NCBI RefSeq assembly: GCF_014838745.1 | Contig: NZ_JABUXR010000004.1 | Span: 1 to 64,000, forward strand | Source: Limosilactobacillus urinaemulieris | GTDB lineage: Bacteria; Bacillota; Bacilli; Lactobacillales; Lactobacillaceae | Direction of reading: 5' to 3' | DNA length: 64,000 bases | Shown here: positions 18,045 to 25,524 of the stretch, piece after piece | Layout of the letters: each line of letters starts with the position of its first letter | Position numbering within the stretch: the stretch's first letter is position 1 | Notes under the pieces: model-generated | Database searches by the model: none | What the model saw: the letters and a program-made list of their open reading frames with translations, nothing else | What the model was told of the DNA's origin: nothing | Made by a program: the position numbers and the translations under genes

Positions 18045-18132
18045 TAAACGATCTTAGTCGTTTTACCAAACAAAAAGCCATATTAATTTTATAAGTCATT
18101 AAAAATGAGCGAATAAATAACATAAGTAAAAT

Positions 18133-18180
18133 AAAAAAGCATTATCAAGGCAATGTGTTAAGTCATTGCCTTGATAACGC
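18133..18180 (-). terminator. Second terminator after rplA
   Basis: The stem GCATTATCAAGGCAATG with CATTGCCTTGATAACGC is nearly perfect over 17 bp and is followed by six T on the minus strand. Confidence 0.8.
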
Positions 18181-18215
18181 AAAAAAGGATGGGATCATCT
18201 GATTCCATCCTTTTT
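18181..18215 (-). terminator. First terminator after rplA (potentially bidirectional)
   Basis: The stem GGATGGAATCA with TGATCCCATCC is flanked by A-runs on one side and T-runs on the other. It is 18 bases past the rplA stop. Confidence 0.85.
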
Positions 18216-18233
18216 ATCTTCTAATTACTAAAT

Positions 18234-18926
18234 TTAGAAGCTTTCCAAATCAAGTGTAACACTTGGTCCGAAAGTTGAAGCAATTGAAGCGTGTTGTACG
18301 TAAGTACCACGTACAGAAGCTGGACGTGCCTTCATAACAACATCTTCAATAGTCTTTAAGTTTTCAACTAACTTATCAGTGTCGAATGAAGCCTTACCAA
18401 ATGGAACAGCAACATTACCATCACGGTCAGTCCGGTAAGTAACCTTACCAGCCTTAGATTCTTCAACCGCCTTAGCAACATCCATAGTAACTGTACCAGT
18501 CTTAGGGTTTGGCATTAAGCCCTTAGGTCCAAGAATCCGACCTAAACGACCAACAACTGGCATCATGTCTGGAGTTGCAATTGCAACGTCAAAGTCTAAC
18601 CAACCGTCTTGGATCTTGTCAGCCAAGTCAGCGTCACCAACAAAGTCAACACCAGCATCCTTAGCTGCCTTAGCATTGTCTCCCTTAGCGAAAACAATAA
18701 CTGTTTGATCCTTACCAGTACCGTTTGGTAAAACAACGGCACCACGTAATTGTTGGTCAGCTTGCTTAGTATCAACGTTTAACTTAAATGCAACTTCAAC
18801 AGTTGAGTCAAAGTTAGCGAAATCAATATCTTTTACTAATTGAACTGCGTCGTTAACAGCGTACTTCTTCTTGCTGTCAACCTTTTTAAGCGCATCTTGG
18901 TACTTCTTACCACGATTTTTAGCCAT
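18234..18926 (-). CDS. rplA: 50S ribosomal protein L1
   Basis: 230 residues with the L1 signature ([20 protein letters not shown], then [14 protein letters not shown]). The start is placed at the ATG at 18926 ([13 protein letters not shown]), because GGAGG lies just upstream. A longer frame from 18977 would include the ribosome binding site and a leader element. L1 forms the mobile E-site stalk and represses its own mRNA. It follows rplK. Confidence 0.97.
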   Translation of the reverse strand: MAKNRGKKYQDALKKVDSKKKYAVNDAVQLVKDIDFANFDSTVEVAFKLNVDTKQADQQLRGAVVLPNGTGKDQTVIVFAKGDNAKAAKDAGVDFVGDADLADKIQDGWLDFDVAIATPDMMPVVGRLGRILGPKGLMPNPKTGTVTMDVAKAVEESKAGKVTYRTDRDGNVAVPFGKASFDTDKLVENLKTIEDVVMKARPASVRGTYVQHASIASTFGPSVTLDLESF

Positions 18927-18949
18927 CTTGTGTTTTCCTCCTTGCAAAT

Positions 18950-18975
18950 GTGGTCTAGCGGAGTTAATACCTCCC
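18950..18975 (-). promoter_or_regulatory. L1-binding-type element between rplK and rplA
   Basis: The minus strand reads GTGGGAGG, then a short insert, then AGACCAC. This is the stem with asymmetric loop that mimics the 23S rRNA L1 site. A similar element lies before rplK. Confidence 0.6.
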
Positions 18976-19021
18976 ACGGGATGTACTACTTTTATAGTGC
19001 ATCCGGCCTGCTTCTCAGCAA

Positions 19022-19447
19022 TTAGTCTTCAACAGTGAAGCCCATGCTCCGTGAAGTACCTTCGATCATGCGCATAGCTGCTTCAACGTCAGCGGCGTTT
19101 AGATCTTGCATCTTAGTTTCGGCGATTTCCTTAACTTGAGCCTTGGTTACAGAAGCAACCTTGTTAGTGTTAGGTTCACCGGAACCGTGTTCAACACCAG
19201 CGGCCTTCTTCAATAAGACAGCAGCAGGTGGCGTCTTGGTAATGAAGTCGAATGAACGGTCCTCATATACAGTAATAACAACTGGAATCAACATTCCTTT
19301 TTGGTCTGCAGTCCGAGCGTTAAATTCCTTAGTGAAGCCCATAATATTAATACCTGCTTGCCCAAGTGCAGGACCTACTGGTGGAGCTGGTGTAGCAGCA
19401 CCGGCAGGAATTTGCAACTTGACAACGTTAGCTACTTTCTTTGCCAC
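19022..19447 (-). CDS. rplK: 50S ribosomal protein L11
   Basis: 141 residues with the L11 N-terminal domain ([20 protein letters not shown], proline-rich linker) and the C-terminal rRNA-binding domain ([18 protein letters not shown]). It forms the GTPase-associated centre. It is cotranscribed with rplA. GGAGGTTTTGTCTC precedes the ATG. Confidence 0.98.
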   Translation of the reverse strand: MAKKVANVVKLQIPAGAATPAPPVGPALGQAGINIMGFTKEFNARTADQKGMLIPVVITVYEDRSFDFITKTPPAAVLLKKAAGVEHGSGEPNTNKVASVTKAQVKEIAETKMQDLNAADVEAAMRMIEGTSRSMGFTVED

Positions 19448-19473
19448 GAGACAAAACCTCCTTAGTCCGTGTT

Positions 19474-19509
19474 GTGGTCATGATGAGGCAGTAAATTTAC
19501 CTCTCCCAC
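19474..19509 (-). promoter_or_regulatory. L1-binding-type leader element before rplK
   Basis: On the minus strand GTGGGAGAGG is followed by an AT-rich insert and CATGACCAC, forming a stem with asymmetric internal loop that resembles the L1 site. L1 binding here would repress rplK-rplA translation. Confidence 0.6.
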
Positions 19510-19584
19510 AGTATGTCGAATAGCATACTTAGGTAACTTACCACATTTATAATTAAAATTCAAGGTAAATAGTGTAAAAACAAG

Positions 19585-19614
19585 ATTATAACGTGCTTAT
19601 TAGAAGCTTGTTAA
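19585..19614 (-). promoter_or_regulatory. Candidate rplK promoter
   Basis: The minus strand has a -10 TATAAT (19590-19585) and an upstream TTAACA (19614-19609) with an 18-base spacer, located at the border of the first 71-bp repeat. Confidence 0.55.
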
Positions 19615-19660
19615 AACTGTAAATGCAGCACGGTCGAGAACAGTTCACCGCGACCGCCAC
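19590..19660. repeat. 71-bp repeat, copy R1
   Basis: It is identical to the copy at 19707-19777 at about 63 of 71 positions. All differences are transitions. It includes the upstream part of the rplK promoter and ends with CACCGCGACCGCCAC. Confidence 0.85.
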
Positions 19661-19706
19661 AACATCTATCCTAATGCAATTAAGCTAAGATTCATAGCAT
19701 CGTCAT

Positions 19707-19777
19707 AACGTGCTTATCAGAAACTTGCTAGAGCTGTAAATGCAACACAGTCGAGAATAGTTCACCGCGACCGCCAC
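19707..19777. repeat. 71-bp repeat, copy R2
   Basis: A direct repeat of 19590-19660, offset by 117 bases. Its 3' part (ACCGCGACCGCCACC) can also pair with GGTGGC and GTCGCGGT at 19840-19858, making a long stem that ends in CCTCTTTTTT on the plus strand next to the nusG stop. Confidence 0.8.
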
Positions 19778-19870
19778 CTCCGTCTAAATAGTCCAGACTT
19801 GATTGTAAACAATCATTGTCTGAACTTCCTTAGTACTCGGTGGCTAGTACGTCGCGGTTCACCCTCTTTT

Positions 19871-20416
19871 TTATTCCACCGTATCAATTTGGTCAAAGCC
19901 TAATTCAGCAGATGTTTCACGACCAAACATTTCAACATTAACCTTTAACTTCATCTTTTCATGGTCAACTTCTGTAACCTTACCAGTTAAGTCAGCAAAT
20001 GGTCCGGCAATCACCTTAACACTATCACCAACGCTAACGTCAATATCGTGTTGAACCGTTTGAACGCCCATTCGCTTCATAATCCGGTCTACTTCTTCTG
20101 GAAGTAATGGAGTTGGCTTTAAACCACCACCGTGTGAACCTAAGAAACCGGTAACACCAGGTGTATTCCGCGCAATGTACCAGGCTTGGTCAGTCATAAC
20201 CATTTCTACTAAAACATAACCAGGAAATGTCTTTTCAACTACTTCCTTAGCTTGACCGTCCTTAACTTGACGAACTTCATCTTCGGGAACAACTACTCGA
20301 AAAATGTAATCTTGCATCCCCATTGATTGAGCACGTGATTCTAGGTTACTCTTAACCCGGTTTTCATAGCCTGAGTACGTATGTAAAACGTACCAGCGTT
20401 TTTCGTTTGATTCCAC
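19871..20416 (-). CDS. nusG: Transcription termination/antitermination factor NusG
   Basis: 181 residues with the NGN domain (KRWYVLHTYSGYENRVKSNL, FPGYVLVEM, RNTPGVTGFLG) and the C-terminal KOW domain (VIAGPFADLTGKVTEVD). It binds RNA polymerase and links it to Rho or the ribosome. It is downstream of secE in the conserved block. Confidence 0.97.
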   Translation of the reverse strand: MESNEKRWYVLHTYSGYENRVKSNLESRAQSMGMQDYIFRVVVPEDEVRQVKDGQAKEVVEKTFPGYVLVEMVMTDQAWYIARNTPGVTGFLGSHGGGLKPTPLLPEEVDRIMKRMGVQTVQHDIDVSVGDSVKVIAGPFADLTGKVTEVDHEKMKLKVNVEMFGRETSAELGFDQIDTVE

Positions 20417-20535
20417 GATGAATCCTCCTTAATTAAAATTAACTCTCATTTTCAATTTCAAAATAAAAAACCTCGCGGATCCCCACGAAGCTTGTTGCAT
20501 TTAGTATAACAAATCTCTTATGCTTTGACCACTGC

Positions 20536-20712
20536 TTAGACAAATAACTTCATCAAGAGTTGAATCAGCCAATCGAACAGTGCAAAGAATAAGACGAAGA
20601 AAAGCGTCAACGAAATAACAATGGTTGTGTCACGCCGGTTTTCACGAGCGGTTGGCCAAACAACCAGTTTCATTTCGTGGTTTACGCTTTTAATAAAACG
20701 AAACAGATGCAT
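20536..20712 (-). CDS. secE: Preprotein translocase subunit SecE
   Basis: A 58-residue protein read directly from the sequence: MHLFRFIKSVNHEMKLVVWP, then TARENRRDTTIVI and one C-terminal membrane helix. This is the single-helix SecE of Gram-positives, a core part of the SecYEG channel. GGAGGAAATT precedes the ATG. It sits between rpmG and nusG, as in other Firmicutes. Confidence 0.95.
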   Translation of the reverse strand: MHLFRFIKSVNHEMKLVVWPTARENRRDTTIVISLTLFFVLFFALFDWLIQLLMKLFV

Positions 20713-20728
20713 AATTTCCTCCAGCTAA

Positions 20729-20878
20729 CTAACGGGTTTCACGGTGAAGAGTATATTCACCACAATGTTTACAAAACTTCTTTAATTCTAATCGTTCTTG
20801 TCGTTGAGGATTAGCGGTAATTGTATAGTTATGAGCACCGCACTTCGTACATTCCAGCGCAACTTTCTTTTGGGACAT
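20729..20878 (-). CDS. rpmG: 50S ribosomal protein L33
   Basis: 49 residues with two CxxC pairs (CTKCGAHNY and CKHCG), so it is the zinc-binding form. The start is the ATG at 20878 ([10 protein letters not shown]), preceded by GGAGGTGAAAGT. The longer frame upstream lacks support. It is 16 bases upstream of secE. Confidence 0.95.
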   Translation of the reverse strand: MSQKKVALECTKCGAHNYTITANPQRQERLELKKFCKHCGEYTLHRETR

Positions 20879-21066
20879 ACTTTCACCTCCACACATAACT
20901 AAGATTAGCATGTTCCTTCTACTAAAACAAGTCTTTGCGTTATGTCGTTATCAATTGTTATCGAAAGCGACTAAGGGTCTCAAAATTATGTTTTTTATAC
21001 CTGAGGGTTAGAAAAAGGCCGATAAAATTACCAGCCTCGTTCTTAACTTATCGATATTTGACTCAA

Positions 21067-21633
21067 TCACTCGCCCGCTAAAATCTTGATTAATTTTGTT
21101 CTGGTTCGTGAAAGAGCACTCTGAACCTGTCGCTTGCTACATTGAAGTTTTCGGCATACATATTCAACCGATTTACCAGTAACAGTCAGTGCTAAAACAT
21201 CTCGTTCAAATGACGAACTAATCCTAGCGATCTCCTTAATACTCTTATGACAGTAGACAATGTCTTCTAGTAAGACTTTTCCACCAAGCATTGTCTCACT
21301 ATCACTTTCTCCTAAAGAATCTAGTTGATCAACCGGGATCCGTTTGTCTGCTTGCCTAGCACGATATAAATCAAGGAGACGATTGATCAAGCTCTGCTTA
21401 TAAAAACCACTAAATTGATTAATATCTTCGCCGCTATATGAATAAATAACTTTTAGCAGGACAAGTTGCGCCTCTTGCTCCCAATCTTCAAGCTCTAAAT
21501 CAGCAATATAAAATTTCTGCCAAAGTCGTTTAACAAGTGAAGAGTAACAATTAAATAATGCCATAAATTGATCCTCGTTGCCGACTTGTACCTGAGTGAG
21601 TAATTCGAGATTAGCTGAATGATTTCTTATCAT
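21067..21633 (-). CDS. sigH: RNA polymerase sigma factor, SigH/ComX-like
   Basis: 188 residues with sigma-70 region 2 (LVKRLWQKFYIADLELEDWE, QEAQLVLLKVIYSY) and a region 4 helix-turn-helix (SVEYVCRKLQCSKRQVQSAL). Position next to rpmG-secE-nusG is that of SigH in Firmicutes. In lactobacilli this factor drives competence-type DNA uptake genes. AAGGTGAAACA precedes the ATG. Confidence 0.88.
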   Translation of the reverse strand: MIRNHSANLELLTQVQVGNEDQFMALFNCYSSLVKRLWQKFYIADLELEDWEQEAQLVLLKVIYSYSGEDINQFSGFYKQSLINRLLDLYRARQADKRIPVDQLDSLGESDSETMLGGKVLLEDIVYCHKSIKEIARISSSFERDVLALTVTGKSVEYVCRKLQCSKRQVQSALSRTRTKLIKILAGE

Positions 21634-21649
21634 TGTTTCACCTTAATTT

Positions 21650-22193
21650 TATTAAGGATCACCTTTCTTGAATTTGGCTCCTTCACCCATTCATTAATTG
21701 CCTGGTCGAGGGGGTCTCATTCCCATCGTCAGGAAGATTCTAATTCCTAGTACCGGTTCCTTATACTAAGTTTCTTAATCTTGGTGACTAATGCCTGAAA
21801 ATAATCTACCAAACTTTTATTAGTTTGAATAGCACTTTATTGTGATTTGGTGAACAACTATTCAAATGATAGTTAATCAACAACTTTTTTTGCATAAAAA
21901 TTTGCTTCTCTAGAATGAACATTGCCACCATAATCGTCTTTTAATGCGACAAGTGTTTTAATATACCAATTATTTGTTATTATGGGATATTTTATAATTT
22001 AAAAAATTTCTACTTTTCAAATTCTGGCTTAAGCACGTAAGGTGAATTATGCGATTTTGCGTCATCATAGTTCAACCATTTTTATATACGCCTAGTATCA
22101 CATATGCACGCTAAGTTTATCTTCTTTCACTAATATTAAAAACAATAGTGATTATGAATATACTGAACAAAACTATAATTACTAGGTGAACTT
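21650..22193. other. Gene-poor stretch
   Basis: About 540 bases without a convincing gene. On the minus strand a 28-codon open stretch (about 21722-21639) running into the sigH start region reads like coding sequence (LDQAINEWVKEP) but has no start. It may be a relic of an upstream gene. The last 50 bases are AT-rich and probably hold the promoter of the next gene. Confidence 0.35.
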
Positions 22194-22514
22194 ATGCTAA
22201 AAAGAATTTCTTTTCATGGTAAAACAATTAATATCCATAAATTAGCTACAATATATAAAATTTCTGCTAAGGAAATCACTTTTCGTTACGAGCATGGCTG
22301 TCGCGAAGATAATTTAGTAGTCAAGCATGTCTATGACGAGTCCCCTTACAGTTTCATCAAATTTAATAACAAAAAAATTACTATTAAAGAATTCCTAATA
22401 ATGTATCCCGATTTCAACGTTTTCGTTATTAGGAATCGTTTTAATGCCGGGAAAAGCTTAATTGCTCCCTTAACTAAATACGAGACTAATCAGTACCGCC
22501 ACTTACATAAATAA
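22194..22514 (+). CDS. Small protein with two helix-turn-helix-like repeats
   Basis: 106 residues with an internal duplication. Residues 6-42 (FHGKTINIHKLATIYKISAK, then EITFRYEHGCREDNLV) and 54-91 (FNNKKITIKEFLIMYPDFNV, then FVIRNRFNAGKSLIAPL) share the pattern K-x-I-x-I-x-x-(L/F)-x-x-x-Y, x-I-x-x-R-(Y/F)-x-x-G. This resembles small DNA-binding modules found in phage and homing-type proteins. No named family is claimed. It lies next to a truncated TetR gene in a rearranged region. Confidence 0.55.
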   Translation: MLKRISFHGKTINIHKLATIYKISAKEITFRYEHGCREDNLVVKHVYDESPYSFIKFNNKKITIKEFLIMYPDFNVFVIRNRFNAGKSLIAPLTKYETNQYRHLHK

Positions 22515-23042
22515 TTAATGAAATCGATCTATTTCAATTTGATAGAGTTTCATTAATTCTACTGGCGACTTAGTTTGAACAAGGCCTAATAATCGTTTAA
22601 CATCATCAATTCCGATTGAATCATTACTATTTCCCCAAAGTACCAGAATATCAATTATGCCATGTACATAAATATTTCTTATGAATCTCAATGTTAAAGA
22701 ATTTTCCGTTTTCATTTCTTCTTGAAACAAGTATGGAAAGCGGTTATTAAATTCCTGATTGCCTAACTTAACCACTTTTTTATAAAAATAAATATCGTCA
22801 TTTTGGGATAGCAATCCTGAGAAAGCCGTCTTATTCCGGTTACAGTACGCAATTGTATTATTAAAAGCAATGTCAGCTAACTTATTAATTTCTTCAGCAC
22901 TAGGAATATGCTTAATTTGCATAAGCTTTTCCCGATCAATTGCTAAATTTTCTTTTAATCCCTTAAGTAATTGAGTCTCAATTGTGTTTAGTAGATCATG
23001 CTTTCCCTTATAGTATGCATAAAAAGAACATTCAGTTAGCAC
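22515..23042 (-). pseudogene. TetR family regulator, N-terminus missing
   Basis: The remaining sequence begins inside the TetR helix-turn-helix (LTECSFYAYYKGKHDLLNTI, equivalent to the usual TFYxYYKxK), so about 30-40 N-terminal residues are absent. The C-terminal ligand/dimerization part, about 175 residues, is intact. The break point at about 23035-23042 coincides with the start of the truncated amaP remnant on the other strand. A GTG at 23042 gives an open frame but no proper DNA-binding domain. Confidence 0.75.
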
Positions 23043-23278
23043 TAGCCGACTATGATTTGTACAACAACGACGCTAAAGCCAAAATGCACAAAAATAGTCG
23101 ACAAGCTGACGTAACTGTCAACGGGATCTTGTCCCAGCGATCGGATTCGCGTCACCTGAAACAGTCAATCCACGATCACATCGTCACTAACCTGAAGGAA
23201 CAGTTTGACATTGACCTCCGCAAGCTGCGGGTAAATCTCAAGCCGTTCAACCACAAACAGGACGTCGTCATCGTCTAG
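23035..23278 (+). pseudogene. amaP: Alkaline shock membrane-anchoring protein AmaP, 5' truncated
   Basis: The frame reads LALADYDLYNNDAKAKMHKN and ends in LRVNLKPFNHKQDVVIV, the C-terminal part of AmaP-type proteins that anchor Asp23 at the membrane. The N-terminal membrane segments (about 100 residues) are missing because the sequence switches to TetR DNA at about 23035. DUF2273 and asp23 genes follow in the usual order. Confidence 0.7.
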
Positions 23279-23288
23279 GAGGTGCACG

Positions 23289-23480
23289 ATGAAATTAACG
23301 GCAATCTTTATGGTGGTCGGCCTGATCATCAGCATCAGTTGGGTTGCCTGGGGCTTTCTCCCCATGCTGGCGATCCTGCTGACAACCTTAATTCTTGGCG
23401 CAATTGGCTACATCTTAGACATTCTAGGGTACTCAATTAACGACTTTACACAACGGTTGCTGAAAAGGCTCAGTAACTAG
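23289..23480 (+). CDS. DUF2273 family small membrane protein
   Basis: 63 residues with two hydrophobic segments (about 4-24 and 26-45). It lies between amaP and asp23, the conserved position for DUF2273 proteins, which are thought to help Asp23 localize. AGGAGGTGCACG precedes the ATG. Its upstream partner is truncated. Confidence 0.8.
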   Translation: MKLTAIFMVVGLIISISWVAWGFLPMLAILLTTLILGAIGYILDILGYSINDFTQRLLKRLSN

Positions 23481-23503
23481 CAACATTCCAAGGAGGAACT
23501 ACT

Positions 23504-23905
23504 ATGCCTAACACAAACCAAACAACCAAACCAGCTGTCGACCAAAAATTAACCTTCGATGACCAGGTCATTGAGAAGATTGCCGGAATCACCGCCAGCC
23601 GCGTCTCCGAGATCATCTCGCTCGACGGCAACATGTTTAGCGAATTTGCTGACAAGGTGGCGTCCGGAACGGATATCACCAAGGGGATCAAGGTTGATGC
23701 CGGCGAAAAACAAGTCGCCGTCAAAATGGATGCTACGATTGAATATGGTAAATCCGCGCCAGAAATCTTCAAGGACGTCTGCAAGGAAGTAGCCGCCGAA
23801 ATCGAAAAGATGACCGGCCTCAAGCTGGTGAAGTTTGAACTTCACATCAATGACGTCATGACGAAGGCAGAAATGAACGCGGACAAAGAGCGCAGCGTCA
23901 ACTAG
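23504..23905 (+). CDS. asp23: Asp23/Gls24 family envelope stress response protein
   Basis: 133 residues with the Asp23 core (LTFDDQVIEKIAGITASRVS, then EYGKSAPEIFKDVCKEVAAE and MTGLKLVKFELHINDV). Asp23 proteins are abundant, membrane-associated and induced by alkaline and envelope stress. AAGGAGG precedes the ATG. The local GC content is higher than in the TetR and HTH genes just upstream. The original promoter has probably been lost with the 5' part of amaP. An ISL3 element begins 45 bases after the stop. Confidence 0.9.
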   Translation: MPNTNQTTKPAVDQKLTFDDQVIEKIAGITASRVSEIISLDGNMFSEFADKVASGTDITKGIKVDAGEKQVAVKMDATIEYGKSAPEIFKDVCKEVAAEIEKMTGLKLVKFELHINDVMTKAEMNADKERSVN

Positions 23906-23950
23906 CTTAAAATCGAGTAGGAGGTAATTAATTAGTTCAATTACCGACCT

Positions 23951-25374
23951 GGGTATACACTTTCTGGTATTGATACAACATCAATGCCAGTTTTTTTGTA
24001 CACAAAAAGGACAGCTGCTGCCCTCATGTTGTACAATCAATTCACCACAAAAATCATGTAAAGAAGGTTATGCAGATGTCCCAAAACAATTCTATCCTAA
24101 ATCTCCTCGGAATTGAAGACCAGAATATCAAGGTTCTCAAAGTCGAAACTATTTTGAAAAACAATGAAGAGTGGAAACTGATTCATGCTTCACTGACTTA
24201 TCCCGTGGATCGCTGTAAAAACTGTGGATTTAAATCAGTGGTCAAAAACGGCTTGCGAAAAAGTCATCTTCGTTTGGCAAGTCTTAACGGTACTCGATAT
24301 GAAATGATTCTAGCTAAGCAACGTTACTATTGTTCCAATTGTCAAACTACTTTTGGTGCTATTACACAATTAACTAAACATAATCATACTCTTTCCCGAG
24401 ATCTTAAAAATCAAATCATGGCATTAGTTCGTGAAGGTTTGAATGGCGAGCTAATCGCTCGCCTTTGTCATTGTTCAGCCAGTAGTGTTCGTCGGACCAT
24501 CACCGAACGAGTTGAACCTCATTATCGAATGGCCGTCCTGCCTAAACACCTCTGCTTTGATGAATTCCGTTCAACGAAGTCCATCATGTCATTTATCTGT
24601 TGTGACAGTGAAACTCACCAACTGGTAGTTAAGCTCCACGATCGACTCTCACCTTCCATCATCGACTACTTTGAGAATCGCTATAGTCGGGCTGAACGGG
24701 CTCAAGTAGAAACCGTTGTTATCGATCTCAATGCTCAATACCAAAGTTTCATTTACCGCCTCTTCCCTAATGCCAAAATCATTATTGAGCGGTTTCATAT
24801 CGTCCAATTAGCCGGACGAGCTTTAGATAACTGTCGAATCAATCTTCTTAAGACCCTCGATAAGCAAAGTCGTGAATATAAAATTATGAAAACTCAATGG
24901 CGGTTATTCCATCTTAAGCAGACCAAGCTTAATCCCGAAAAACCAGTTTATCTTCGGGGAATAAACGAATATATGACTAAGCAAAACGCCGTCGATCTAG
25001 TCACCAGTAAATTCACTGATTTTAAGGCAGTTTACCAAACATACCAAGGAATTACTCAAGCCATTCATGAACGTGATCCTGAACTGCTTAAAGCAGTTCT
25101 TCAGGACTATCGGACTACTAATACTGAAATGAATACGACAATTAATACCCTAAAGAAGAATCGACAAGCAGTTATTAATAGCACTAAGTATGAATTCCCG
25201 AATGGTCCACTAGAAGGAATTAATCGCAAAATTAAAACACTCAAACGAACCTGTTATGGCTTTGCCAATCAAAAATTTTTCTTTTTAAGAATTGATTGTC
25301 TTTTTGCATAAAAAATACCACCCACATTTATGTGAGTGGCATCGATATCCATCAATACCAGTTGACAGATACCC
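23951..25374 (+). mobile_element. ISL3-family insertion sequence, copy B (complete)
   Basis: 1424 bp bounded by imperfect inverted repeats, GGGTATACACTTTCTGG at the left and GGGTATCTGTCAACTGG (minus strand) at the right, both continuing as TATTGAT. It encodes one transposase. The flanking octamers are ACCGACCT (left) and AAAAAAAG (right), so there is no target duplication. The right octamer instead nearly matches the octamer beside copy A. The 5' end has an internal hairpin (TGGTATTGAT with ATCAATGCCA). Confidence 0.93.
24076..25311 (+). CDS. ISL3 family transposase
   Basis: 411 residues from the ATG at 24076. An ATG six bases earlier is too close to the AAGAAGG ribosome binding site. The N-terminal zinc ribbon has cysteine pairs CKNCG and CSNC. 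A helix-turn-helix follows (LIARLCHCSASSVRRTI). The DDE region has LCFDEFRS, VVIDLNAQY and GPLEGINRKIKTLKR. The frame is intact, so it may be active. Confidence 0.93.
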   Translation: MSQNNSILNLLGIEDQNIKVLKVETILKNNEEWKLIHASLTYPVDRCKNCGFKSVVKNGLRKSHLRLASLNGTRYEMILAKQRYYCSNCQTTFGAITQLTKHNHTLSRDLKNQIMALVREGLNGELIARLCHCSASSVRRTITERVEPHYRMAVLPKHLCFDEFRSTKSIMSFICCDSETHQLVVKLHDRLSPSIIDYFENRYSRAERAQVETVVIDLNAQYQSFIYRLFPNAKIIIERFHIVQLAGRALDNCRINLLKTLDKQSREYKIMKTQWRLFHLKQTKLNPEKPVYLRGINEYMTKQNAVDLVTSKFTDFKAVYQTYQGITQAIHERDPELLKAVLQDYRTTNTEMNTTINTLKKNRQAVINSTKYEFPNGPLEGINRKIKTLKRTCYGFANQKFFFLRIDCLFA

Positions 25375-25403
25375 AAAAAAAGCACTCAGCAACTGCTGGG
25401 TGC
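25375..25403 (-). terminator. Terminator of guaA, abutting the IS
   Basis: The stem AGCACCCAGCA with TGCTGAGTGCT is followed on the minus strand by TTTTTTT, which ends exactly at the IS border. It is about 120 bases past the guaA stop. The IS is inserted at the T-run. Confidence 0.75.
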
Positions 25404-25524
25404 TTCCTTCATCTCTGGCAAACATTCTGGCAAACAATCATGTTATTTTAAGACTTTTGAGGTCTTATTATAGCTGCCGAAACGTTGATATATCGCCTTT
25501 CCAACTCTAAGTAATATTACTATT

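Noticed and set aside
19845-19870. T-box-like AGGGTGAACCGCG on the minus strand after nusG
   Set aside because: One base shorter than the T-box consensus, located downstream of nusG without specifier stem or following terminator on that strand, so a T-box riboswitch is not supported.
22982-23041. Upstream extension of the AmaP frame starting at 22982
   Set aside because: The first 19 residues are antisense to TetR and do not resemble AmaP; the similarity begins at about 23035.
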